From Bacteroidia bacterium (GTDB lineage Bacteria > Bacteroidota > Bacteroidia > Bacteroidales > UBA932), in NCBI GenBank assembly GCA_009929175.1, contig SABC01000009.1, positions 1-56,623 on the forward strand: a DNA stretch of 56,623 bases. Reading direction: 5' to 3'. The notes beneath the pieces were generated by a model. The model did no database searches. It saw only the letters and a list, made by a program, of their open reading frames with translations, and was not told the DNA's origin. Numbering within the stretch: position 1 is the stretch's first letter; each line of letters opens with the position of its first letter. A program made the translations under genes and the position numbers. This document shows, in pieces, positions 45,318 through 54,100 of this stretch.

Positions 45318-46245
45318 CCCTATCCTCAAGGAGAGGGTTTGGGGAGGAGAAAAGATCCAAAAATTCTCCGGAAAAAATCTTGGTTTCAAATCAAATGTAG
45401 GGGAAAGCTGGGAACTAAGCGGAGTACAGGAAGATATCTCTGTCGTATCCAACGGATTCCTAAAAGGAAATGAAATAAACGACCTTATTGAAACCTATTT
45501 GGGGGAGTTGGTCGGGGACTCTGTATATGAGCGTTACGGGAATGAACTCCCATTGCTGATAAAGATCCTGGACATAGACGGGCCTCTTTCCCTTCAAATC
45601 CATCCCGACGACAACACAGCAATGGAGAGACACAACTCGTACGGCAAAACAGAGTGTTGGTACATAATGGAAGCCGAACCCTCTGCCCGGATTTACCTTG
45701 GTCTCAACAGAACCCTTACAGCACAGGAGTTTTACGATATGTGCAAAAACAACACAATTGAACGGGCTCTTAATGTTATTACCCCAAAAAAGGGTGATCT
45801 TATCCATATAGCGCCTGGCACCCTGCATGCTGCAAAGGGTGGGATCCTTGTTGCCGAAATCCAGCAAGTGTCAGATGTCACTTACAGGGTGTACGACTGG
45901 GGGAGAGAGCATGATCCATCCACTGCAAGGGAGATGCATATGGACCTTGCAATCGACTGTATTGATTATAACTTATTAGTACCAGAAAGTTTGTTGCGTC
46001 TGGAAGGGTTTTGTGAAACTCCCTACTTCAAAATCCAGGAACAGGAGATCATTGAACCTTTGGTAAAAAACAGCCATTTCCACGACGGGTTTACACTCTA
46101 CTTTGTCACGGAAGGTTCTGTAGAAGTATTTACCGGCAAAACAATGGAAAAGATAGGCAGAGGAGAAGTGGTAATGATTCCGGCATCACTTGGTGAGTAC
46201 AAGATTGTCGGCAAAGGCAAAGTGCTGGAAATTAGCTGCATCTGA
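45289..46245 (+). CDS. manA: Mannose-6-phosphate isomerase, type I
   Basis: This 318-residue zinc enzyme interconverts mannose-6-phosphate and fructose-6-phosphate. The cupin motif has LQIHPDDNTA (zinc His), KTECWYIMEA (zinc Glu) and HIAPGTLHAAKGG (zinc His). Length matches the short bacterial type I enzyme. It overlaps the CPBP gene by 29 bases, and ends 8 bases before the convergent S4 gene. Confidence 0.95.
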   Translation: MTTLYPLKFDPILKERVWGGEKIQKFSGKNLGFKSNVGESWELSGVQEDISVVSNGFLKGNEINDLIETYLGELVGDSVYERYGNELPLLIKILDIDGPLSLQIHPDDNTAMERHNSYGKTECWYIMEAEPSARIYLGLNRTLTAQEFYDMCKNNTIERALNVITPKKGDLIHIAPGTLHAAKGGILVAEIQQVSDVTYRVYDWGREHDPSTAREMHMDLAIDCIDYNLLVPESLLRLEGFCETPYFKIQEQEIIEPLVKNSHFHDGFTLYFVTEGSVEVFTGKTMEKIGRGEVVMIPASLGEYKIVGKGKVLEISCI

Positions 46246-46253
46246 CTGGAATA

Positions 46254-46622
46254 TCAAAAATCCAAGAGATCATCCAGCAATCTTCTTTCTTTTTTGGTCG
46301 GTCTTCCACTTCCTTTGTCCCTGGATATAAACAAAGACTCTTTTGGCACGTTAAGTTTTGCCAACTCCTCCTCCGGAGTGAGGTCATGAATGAATTCCGG
46401 CACAAGCTTGGCAGGTAAACGATTTTCGGTCAATGCAACAACCCGGTATTTGTAGTTGACGTTAACTTTCCGGACTTCAAACTCCTCACCTACCTTGATT
46501 TCCCTGGAAGGCTTTGCTTCGACATTCATAATCTTTACCTTTCCCGACCTGCAGGCATCCGCAGCATCGCTCCGTGTCTTGTAAATCCTTACAGACCACA
46601 AGAATTTGTCCAGTCTGCTCAT
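46254..46622 (-). CDS. S4-domain RNA-binding protein (Hsp15-like)
   Basis: This 122-residue protein has an S4 domain at its N-terminus (SRLDKFLWSVRIYKTRSDAA, GKVKIMNVEA) and a basic tail (KGSGRPTKKERRLL). It resembles Hsp15, which binds stalled 50S subunits with attached peptidyl-tRNA. That fits its neighbour pth, which releases peptidyl-tRNA. It is the last gene of rplY-pth-S4, 10 bases after pth. Confidence 0.9.
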   Translation of the reverse strand: MSRLDKFLWSVRIYKTRSDAADACRSGKVKIMNVEAKPSREIKVGEEFEVRKVNVNYKYRVVALTENRLPAKLVPEFIHDLTPEEELAKLNVPKESLFISRDKGSGRPTKKERRLLDDLLDF

Positions 46623-46632
46623 AATTTTCTTA

Positions 46633-47193
46633 TCAGGTGTTGAACATGTTCATTGTCCTGTCCGGACCTATAGCCACAAAAGATTTGGATGCATCAGCTG
46701 CTTTGATCAGCAAATCGGGAAGAATTTTCCTCTCCTCGTCACTCCATGAGCCCAACACATAGTCAATCTGGCGACCTTTGGAAAAATTATCACCAATACC
46801 CATCCTGAGCCTGGAATATGCGGTTGTTCCCAATGTTCCCGCAATATCTTTAAGGCCATTGTGTCCTCCGTCACTGCCTTGCTTTCGCATTCTTAATGTA
46901 CCCAGAGGGAGGGCAAGATCATCCACGATAACCAGTAAATTCTCAATTGGAATCTTCTCCTTCTGCATCCAGTAATTTACTGCCTTTCCACTAAGATTCA
47001 TGTAGGTAGAGGGTTTTAACAGCAACACCTTTTTACCCCTGTGCCTTGTTTCGGCAACGGATCCAAGCCTGCCCGAAACAAAAAAGATACCGGATGCCTG
47101 AGCCCAGGCATCCAGTACCATAAATCCTATATTATGGCGGGTATCAGCGTATTCTATTCCGATATTTCCTAAACCGACAATAAGATAGCTCAT
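46633..47193 (-). CDS. pth: Peptidyl-tRNA hydrolase
   Basis: This 186-residue enzyme recycles peptidyl-tRNA. The active-site motif is LGNIGIEYADTRHNIGFMVL (catalytic His in TRHN), with Ile where most have Pro in GNPG. Later motifs are STYMNLSGKAV and DDLALPLGTLRMRKQGSDGG and GLKDI. It lies 11 bases after rplY. Length is normal. Confidence 0.96.
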   Translation of the reverse strand: MSYLIVGLGNIGIEYADTRHNIGFMVLDAWAQASGIFFVSGRLGSVAETRHRGKKVLLLKPSTYMNLSGKAVNYWMQKEKIPIENLLVIVDDLALPLGTLRMRKQGSDGGHNGLKDIAGTLGTTAYSRLRMGIGDNFSKGRQIDYVLGSWSDEERKILPDLLIKAADASKSFVAIGPDRTMNMFNT

Positions 47194-47204
47194 CCCTCAT
47201 GGAA

Positions 47205-47798
47205 TTACTTCTTGGCGGCGGCAGCAGCAGCAGCAGCGGCAGCACCAATTGCGGCACGTGTCATCTTGACAGTGCATATTATTGTTGAGGCAGGAGTTAT
47301 GACCTGAACTCCATCTATATTGATATCTCCCGCAAAAATTGATTTGCCTATGTTTAGGTTGCTAATATCCACGGTAATGTCATCTGGAAGCTTATCTATA
47401 GGAGCAGAAATCTTAACCTTACGTGTGGTCAGGATTAGTTTACCCCCTTGGCGGACTCCTTCGGAGTTGCCAGTGATAACCACAGGAACGCTTATAACAA
47501 CCGGTTTGGTCTCTGTAACAGACAAAAAGTCAATATGCAGGGGCTCGTCAGTAACCGGATGGTACTGGGCTGAGTGAAAAACAGCCTTATGGGTTTTGCC
47601 ATCAACATCCAACTCTACAATGTATGAGTTGGGAGTATTCAGGATTTGAAGCAGCTCACGCTCTTCTACTGAAAAGTGGAGGTTTTCTACGTTATGTCCG
47701 TACAAGACACAAGGAATCTGACCCTCTCTTCTCATTGCTTTTAGCATGCTTTTTTTTGTAATCTCCCTGGTTTTACCAGATAATTTGATAGATTTCAT
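47205..47798 (-). CDS. rplY: 50S ribosomal protein L25/CTC
   Basis: This 197-residue CTC-form of L25 binds 5S rRNA. The N-terminal L25 domain (about 1-95) has PCVLYGHNVENLHFSV, and the C-terminal TL5 domain (about 100-185) has KVKISAPIDKLPDDITVDIS. It ends in a run of alanines, coded by GCx repeats at about 47214-47240, followed by KK. Its leader (47799-47883) has two inverted repeats and a predicted promoter. Confidence 0.96.
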   Translation of the reverse strand: MKSIKLSGKTREITKKSMLKAMRREGQIPCVLYGHNVENLHFSVEERELLQILNTPNSYIVELDVDGKTHKAVFHSAQYHPVTDEPLHIDFLSVTETKPVVISVPVVITGNSEGVRQGGKLILTTRKVKISAPIDKLPDDITVDISNLNIGKSIFAGDINIDGVQVITPASTIICTVKMTRAAIGAAAAAAAAAAKK

Positions 47799-47825
47799 TG
47801 AATAAAAGTTAAAAATGTGTTACTT

Positions 47826-47846
47826 AATCCGGATCCTTTCCGGATT
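47826..47846 (-). promoter_or_regulatory. Leader inverted repeat of rplY
   Basis: A perfect 7-bp inverted repeat, AATCCGG with CCGGATT, and a 7-base loop lie about 28 bases before the rplY start. A second repeat (AAAAAAG with CTTTTTT, about 47857-47874) lies just upstream. L25 genes are autoregulated by leader RNAs in gammaproteobacteria; a similar role here is only inference. Confidence 0.45.
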
Positions 47847-47883
47847 CCATTGCACCAAAAAAGATTTCTTTTTTAGGGGCCGG

Positions 47884-47914
47884 CAAAGATATAAATAATT
47901 TGACAATTCTGAAA
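47884..47914 (-). promoter_or_regulatory. Predicted promoter of rplY-pth-S4
   Basis: On the minus strand TATCTTTG (47884-47891) matches the -7 box, and TTTC (47911-47914) lies 19 bases upstream as -33. Transcription would begin near 47878, leaving an 80-base leader. Confidence 0.6.
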
Positions 47915-47916
47915 CA

Positions 47917-49077
47917 TCATTTTATCATCCCTGTTTGAACATTCCAGCCAAAATCCTTGTAAAAATTATCCAGGTAGGAATTCTTGGGACTCTGAACATA
48001 TGTACTTAATCCCGAAAAGGTATTGATCTCAATATCCAGGAAATTGGGAGTGTTCCATTTTCCGATTACAACCTGGTTCAAGGCATTGTCAAATTGCTCC
48101 CGCTCCTGCGGAGTTGCAATGGAGTGGATGAAATCCGATAAGTCCCAATACCACCTTTTGTTCAAACGGAAATAGGGTTGGAGGCCATCTGTCGTTACCG
48201 TCTCCAAAGCTTCCCTGTGGTTGTCAAAAATAGATTTGCAAACCACTGACAATTGTTCCACCTTATTGGTTTTATACAATGCAATCGTTGCAGATTTATT
48301 AACTCCAAACTGGGAATCATAGTATTGGTAAAATAGTTCGCAAGCACGGTCAAGCTGGATCCTGGGTTTGAAAAGAGGTTCCATAACCACTCTGTAAGGG
48401 AAACCGTTGGCAAGAATCTCAGAGGGCGAAGCAATTATATAATCGGCCTTATCCTTAAGTTCATACAAAGTTTCGACCCCCCCCATAAGGCAGCAATCAA
48501 ATATTATAAACGAAAAACGGAATGGTAGCGCATCCTTTAATTCCTTGATTTCCATTTCAATACCACGATCTTCCCCAAAACTTTTTACTATCTCCTTGTA
48601 GGGGTCTTCAAAAAAAGCTGCATGTTGGACAGAGTTATAATACCCTTGTGGCAGCCAGCCTGTAGCGTGTGACCATAAGATCAGTCCATACTCCTTTGAA
48701 GGAAAAACTGCCTTCATTTTACCCAGCACTACCCTAAGCACATCTCCGGTTGCTGAATTATGGTCATCATATTGGGCCACCACCTCTTCTTTTATTGTGC
48801 CGTCAGTCTCCTTGAACATACGCACTAATTTAGGGTTTTTCCCCTCAAGATGCTGGTAAACAAGAAGAATCTGCCGGCTATCGTCAGAAGGAATATAGCC
48901 TTGAGTAAGGGCTGATAAATTGTACTCCGCATAACTGCTTAGATTGTTGTTGGCTGCCATATACAAAAGGATTACCCGGTCCAGGTCGGGCTCCTTCACA
49001 TCACTCTTTTCACAAGATGACAAAGGAATAACCAAAGCACAAATAACAACAATCCAATAAGAAAAACTCCTCTTCAT
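47917..49077 (-). CDS. Clostripain-related (C11) lipoprotein peptidase
   Basis: This is 386 residues with a lipoprotein signal (lipobox LSSC, Cys22). The C11 dyad is present: His in YGLILWSHATGW and Cys in FIIFDCCLMGGVETLYEL. The family cleaves after basic residues and includes clostripain and Bacteroides fragipain-like enzymes. It is lipid-anchored, so envelope-located. No linked partner gene is seen; it ends only 3 bases from the predicted rplY promoter. Confidence 0.9.
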   Translation of the reverse strand: MKRSFSYWIVVICALVIPLSSCEKSDVKEPDLDRVILLYMAANNNLSSYAEYNLSALTQGYIPSDDSRQILLVYQHLEGKNPKLVRMFKETDGTIKEEVVAQYDDHNSATGDVLRVVLGKMKAVFPSKEYGLILWSHATGWLPQGYYNSVQHAAFFEDPYKEIVKSFGEDRGIEMEIKELKDALPFRFSFIIFDCCLMGGVETLYELKDKADYIIASPSEILANGFPYRVVMEPLFKPRIQLDRACELFYQYYDSQFGVNKSATIALYKTNKVEQLSVVCKSIFDNHREALETVTTDGLQPYFRLNKRWYWDLSDFIHSIATPQEREQFDNALNQVVIGKWNTPNFLDIEINTFSGLSTYVQSPKNSYLDNFYKDFGWNVQTGMIK

Positions 49078-49204
49078 TTCTTAAAAATATTGTCAACAAA
49101 ATTACTCATAATTTCTCAAAACCCTTTAGGCAAATCTTTAAATTATCAACAAAAGGCAAAAGGAGAAAACCAAATGTCCATTTTAATATTTTCCGATTAA
49201 TAAG

Positions 49205-49212
49205 TATATTTG
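49205..49212 (+). promoter_or_regulatory. Predicted -7 box of the TPR regulator
   Basis: TATATTTG matches TAnnTTTG, with a T-rich stretch where the -33 element is expected. Transcription would begin near 49218, leaving a 14-base leader to the ATG at 49232. Confidence 0.5.
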
Positions 49213-49231
49213 CATGGTTTTAAGGTAATAT

Positions 49232-50905
49232 ATGAGAAACTGCACCATACTGATATTTTTTTTCTTATCTCTGTCATGCACTCCGGAAATGACGGATGGT
49301 GCAACAGGAGAACTTGCAAAAGAGCTGACAATCCTTGAAGACCTTGTATATACCAACCCTGCAAAAGCACTGCAAATAATAGACTCCGTAAAAACCAGCA
49401 GTTTGTATATCAATGACAACGAACATGCCGGAGAGAAATATTACGGAGCATACCTTAATCTATGTGAAGCTATTGCAAGTGAACAGAAAAACGGCATGTA
49501 CCAAAATGATTCAGCCATGGCAGTATCATTGGATTGGTTCAGGAAAAAATCCGATCAATACAATATTTGCCGCTCCCTGCTCTACAGGTCAATAGCACTT
49601 TTCCATAAAAATCGTTTTGATTCGACTGCATATGATGCTATCCTTGAATCACAAAACATTTATAACAAAACCGGAGAAAAAGACACCCGCCTTGGGGCAA
49701 AAATCCATTTGTACCTTGGCAAACAATATCGTGCAAATTCAAATGAGGAACTGGCACGTCTTTCCCTCGGAAAAAGCCTGGAGAAAGCAACCCTGGCAGG
49801 GGATAAAAACACTGCATACAGTGCCAGGATTGAACTTTTCAGACTGGATCTGGCCACCAAAAGATACTCCCAGGCTCTTAACAACATCTCCGTTTTTGCA
49901 GACGAAACCGAGCTACCCCCATTTATTGAGTATAACCTCAACATGGCAATGTACTACTACTATTCGGCAAAAAAGGAGAGTAAAATTGCCATAGAATTTC
50001 TAAAAAAAATTCTTGAGCTAAAGCAAACAGAACCTCCGTTGTCAATTAATTACCCGCTGATTTACTACATGCTGAGCTTACAGTACAATCGCCTTGGACA
50101 ACAAGACAGCACCGATTACTATACAAAAGCATCGGTTACGGCAATTAAGGATACCAGCAGGAGTGATTCTCATTTTTATTACAGGTCACTTGCCGATTTG
50201 TATCAAAAACAGGGAAATTTTAAAGAGGCGGCTTCATTATATAAAAAAGCACACTTTTCATATATGCTTGCCCATACCCGTATCAGCAAAAAAAAACTGC
50301 TGGAGCTCGAATCCAAGTTTAATTTTGCCGGCCAGGAAAAAATAATTCAAGAACTCAAATCCAGGGATCATTTCCTTATAAATGTTATATTGATATTGTT
50401 AGCCACTATTGTAATTGGATTTTTTTACTTTACTATCAATCTCTCAAGATTGGAAAAGCGTTCAGCCAAGATAAAAGAACAAAGCAAAAGACAAAAAAAC
50501 GAATCAGACAAGAACTGGCTCCTTTCCCAACTGTTCATACAAACCTCTGGTATTTTGCCCCAGTTCATGGATAATGTTTTTTCAGAAGCAGGCAGGGTCA
50601 GGAAAATATCAGGAGAGACATTTGAAAACCTGAACAAAATAATTGATAATGCAGGTAATGCCAGTCGCAGCTCTTTGCCCGAAATTACATCCAGCGCAAG
50701 ATTCAACGATGCCTTCGGCAATCTGCCATTTATCGGGGAGCTCACGGAATTCGAAAAATTGGTATACGTGCTGGGCGAAGAGGGTTTCTCAATATCCGAA
50801 ATTGCAAAATTTCTCAACAGTTCATACTCCAGTATCCGGACAATTAAGGGCAAAATTACCCGTAAAATCAACAAGTCCGAAGAGGAAATTGGGGCTGATT
50901 TTTGA
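49232..50905 (+). CDS. Membrane-bound TPR protein with a C-terminal helix-turn-helix
   Basis: This 557-residue protein has three parts. It starts with a lipoprotein-like signal (MRNCTILIFFFLSLSC). Residues about 30-370 hold TPR-like helical repeats. A membrane helix (INVILILLATIVIGFFYFT, about 380-400) then leads to a coiled-coil and a terminal helix-turn-helix: GFSISEIAKFLNSSYSSIRT, as in LuxR-type domains. This architecture is known from Bacteroidota regulators (DUF6377/SusR-like TPR types). I infer an extracytoplasmic TPR sensor and a cytoplasmic DNA-binding end. No target genes are adjacent that would tell its signal. Confidence 0.8.
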   Translation: MRNCTILIFFFLSLSCTPEMTDGATGELAKELTILEDLVYTNPAKALQIIDSVKTSSLYINDNEHAGEKYYGAYLNLCEAIASEQKNGMYQNDSAMAVSLDWFRKKSDQYNICRSLLYRSIALFHKNRFDSTAYDAILESQNIYNKTGEKDTRLGAKIHLYLGKQYRANSNEELARLSLGKSLEKATLAGDKNTAYSARIELFRLDLATKRYSQALNNISVFADETELPPFIEYNLNMAMYYYYSAKKESKIAIEFLKKILELKQTEPPLSINYPLIYYMLSLQYNRLGQQDSTDYYTKASVTAIKDTSRSDSHFYYRSLADLYQKQGNFKEAASLYKKAHFSYMLAHTRISKKKLLELESKFNFAGQEKIIQELKSRDHFLINVILILLATIVIGFFYFTINLSRLEKRSAKIKEQSKRQKNESDKNWLLSQLFIQTSGILPQFMDNVFSEAGRVRKISGETFENLNKIIDNAGNASRSSLPEITSSARFNDAFGNLPFIGELTEFEKLVYVLGEEGFSISEIAKFLNSSYSSIRTIKGKITRKINKSEEEIGADF

Positions 50906-50984
50906 AACAGAACGCAACAGCCTTTTTCAAACATCCTTAGATTCTGGATTTTATCCATCGAAAAAGTGAAACAGGACGCAACAG
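50903..50984 (+). repeat. 18-bp direct repeat pair
   Basis: TGAAACAGAACGCAACAG (50903-50920) and TGAAACAGGACGCAACAG (50967-50984) match at 17 of 18 bases, 64 bases apart start to start. The first covers the stop codon of the TPR gene. The copies may be an operator pair or the trace of a small duplication. Confidence 0.7.
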
Positions 50985-51019
50985 ACATTTTGCGTGACAA
51001 TAATTTGGAATAAATGTTT

Positions 51020-51027
51020 TAAGTTTG
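51020..51027 (+). promoter_or_regulatory. Predicted -7 box of a candidate small RNA
   Basis: TAAGTTTG matches TAnnTTTG; no -33 TTTG is found at the usual distance. It points into the structured element 51034-51157, and no open reading frame of note follows it on this strand. Confidence 0.4.
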
Positions 51028-51033
51028 TTTTCC

Positions 51034-51157
51034 GCTAATGTAAAAACAACATCGCAACCCGGAGCAAAGCTGCATCTGAGATTAGTCATGATAAGCATTC
51101 GGGCACCAAGGCAGAAGGCTCTAAACATTCTCGGGTTGCGATGTCGTTTTGAAATTT
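51034..51157 (+). ncRNA. Candidate structured small RNA
   Basis: The arms 51043-51061 and 51132-51150 pair over 18 of 19 bases, with a perfect 13-bp core (ACATCGCAACCCG). Inside this, GAGC (51062-51065) pairs with GCTC (51118-51121), and CTGC (51070-51073) with GCAG (51111-51114), giving a nested, rod-like fold. A -7 box lies just upstream on the plus strand, and a T-rich stretch follows the closing stem. It lies between two convergent genes. It does not show SRP, 6S or tmRNA signature motifs that I could recognise. It could also be an unusual bidirectional terminator. Confidence 0.5.
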
Positions 51158-51163
51158 CAACTT

Positions 51164-54100
51164 TTAATCCATCTCTTTTTTTAACGGACTTTTATCGGGA
51201 AACGCCGGGATAGTATTCGATTTGTACTTATATCCCTTAATTTTTTCCAACGCTGTTTCAATAGCTTTTTCCAATTGTTGATCCAATCCATTGAACTCCT
51301 TGTGCGGGTCATTCTCAAGATCGATATCGGGATATACTCCCTCCCCTTCTATTATCCAACCACTACCGTCTGCTGCAAAAGGAGCATATGAAGGTGTTAC
51401 TATGGAACCTCCGTCCACAACGGGAACAGTTCCACTATAACCCACAACTCCACCCCAGGTCCTTCTGCCAATAACAGTGCCCAGATTGTTATACTTGAAC
51501 CTGTATGGGAAGAGATCTCCGTCCGAAGCAGAGTACTCGTTTACCAATAAAACTTTTGGTCCATCAAACGTACCTACCGGATTCAACGACCCCTCCTGCT
51601 GATTTGTGTGCATTGTAAAATAAGTGATTGTCCTTTGTAGCCGTTCAATTATCATCGGGGATACATTCCCACCGCCGTTGCCCCTGTCATCTATTATCAA
51701 AGCCTTCTTACCAAGCTGAGGGTAATAATGCTTGACAAACTCATTCAAGCCGTCAACACCCATGTCGGGTATGTGTATATAACCCACCTCACCGTTTGTA
51801 GCCTGGTTTACTTTTGCTATGTTATCCTGCACCCAATTGTAGTAGATAAGCTGGGATTCGTCAGCAATAGGTTCGGCAAGCAACTTACGGGCACCCTTTG
51901 TTGTTGCAACATTATTCACCTGTAGTTCTACAATGGTCTCTGCTGTCCCCACCATTAGTTCAGCAAAGTCTTTCACCTCTTTTGTACTTATTCCGTTTAC
52001 CGATAAAATAAATTCTCCCTCCTGTACTTCGGAACCAGGCATTGTTAGTGGTGAGCGAAGTTTGGAATTCCAGTTTGCCCCGCCAAGTACTTTATCTACC
52101 CTAAAGAAACCCGATTTGTCCTTTGAATAACGTATACCAAGCAAACCCATCTTTACCCTGGCAGGCTCTGGCTTCTCTCCGTTTTGAGAGTAAGCATGGC
52201 CAACATTCAGTTCTCCTATCATCTCCCCGATAACATATGTAAGGTCCGAACGATGTGCAACATGGGGAACTAATACCCTATACCTGTCGCGAACAGCATC
52301 CCAGTCAACACCATGCATGTTTTTGGCATAGAAAAAGTCCCTCATCTGCCTCCAGGTTTCGTCGTAAATTTGCATCCACTCCTCCTTGTAATCAATAAGC
52401 TTTCGAACTCCTGAAAGGACAATCGGTTTGCTTATGGTTACCGGGGCACGTGGTATGTCCACTACCTGCATATTCCTTCCTGATATTGCCAAAGCCTTTT
52501 TGTAGCCGTGACCAAACACAATGTTGGCTTGCAGATTTGTCTCTTTCTTGGCATCAATGTCATACATTAAGGTTCCTCTCCTGCTTCCGTAATAAACGCG
52601 ATTATCTATCATATGGATATTTCCGTAGAAAGAAGGTGAGACAGGAAGCTCAACAATCCTGGAAGGAATGTTTTCCAGATCATACTCATTGTTGGTTTTT
52701 TTATCCACCTTTTCGGTAGCTTTGGCAGGTAATGCCGGGGTTTTTAAAGGCACTACAGTGTCATTTTTGGGGGCAAACGGGATTATGGCATCCTTGGTCA
52801 AAGGTAAAACATATATTTTGCTCATATTAGTATAGACATGATTCCACTCAGTACTGCTGTAAGTAGGATTGAATGTCCTGTTCGAAACAAAAAGCAGGTG
52901 CTTGCCATCCTTGCTGAAGTTAGCCGACCCCGAAGTATACCAACCATCCGTGATTTGGGTTTTCAGACCACTTTGAATATCGTACAAAATTACTATGTTG
53001 GCATATTTTCCCGGTAGTGTATAGGCAATGTAACGGCTGTCCGGAGCCCAACTGTAGTCGTTTATGGGGCTGTTTGCGGATTGTTCCAAAACAGTGTTTG
53101 AACCCGTTGCCACATCCAGCAGATTGAGTGAATTTCCCTTTTCGCTCCAAAGTATTTTCTTGGAATCCGGTGACCACTCAAAACCAAATATATACCCCTT
53201 GAAATTTGTCAGTTTTCTCTCATTACCTCCATTATCCCTAAAGTAGATATTGAATTCTCCATCCTTGTCCGAAACAAATGCAAAGCCGCTTCCGTCAGGT
53301 GCCCAATCTGCATTTTTATCGTTGGCATTGCATGAATTGGTCACATTAAACGTTATCCCCGAACCGGAAGGTACGGAAAAAACGTCACCCCTGGCTGTAA
53401 CAAGCAATCTCTCACCGTTTGGAGATACTGAGTATGAACGGACTGCTCCCGAAAGGTCTTTCCATTCGGGTCTTGCATAGGGTGCATCATTTGCAATCCG
53501 TACAGGAATTTTCTCCTGAGTTTTTGTTGCCGGATCAAATTTTATCAAATATCCACCATGCTCAAAAATAATAAGATCACCTCCTGCCGATGGGAATTTT
53601 ATGTCATAATCTTTATAGAAAGTCAATTGCTCTGTTACTTTGGACAGGGCATCCCAGCTGTAAAGGTTCATATGGCTGTCCCTGTCCGAAATGTAGAAAA
53701 TTTTCTTTCCGTCCTTGCTCCACATAGGGGCTATATCCTGATAAATATTGTCAGTTATCCTCTCCGACTTTCCACTCTTGTAGTCAAAAACCCTGATATC
53801 ATCGGCCATACCTCCGGTGTATCGCTTCCATGTCCGGAACTCCCGGAATATATAATTATAAGCCAGCTTCTTGCCATCCGGGGAGAAAGATGCAAACCCC
53901 CCATTTTTAAGAGGTACGGCAACCGGTATCCCTCCCTCTAACGGAACTGTCATTAGCTGTCCGGTAAAATCATTAAAAGTAAAGGACCTGGTACGGAACA
54001 GGATAGATTTGCCGTCGGGAGTCCAGTCCATAACGATGTTGTTCGGGCCCATTCTGTCTCCTACATCATCACGGGAAAGGGTAGGTGTAAAGGTTAGCCT

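Noticed and set aside
51043-51150. Inverted repeat as the ends of a miniature transposable element
   Set aside because: No clear target-site duplication flanks it and nested internal pairing suggests an RNA; not fully excluded.
51034-51157. SRP RNA, 6S RNA, TPP or cobalamin riboswitch
   Set aside because: The conserved motifs of these RNAs (for example the GGAAGG...AGCAGCC apex of SRP RNA) were not found on either strand.
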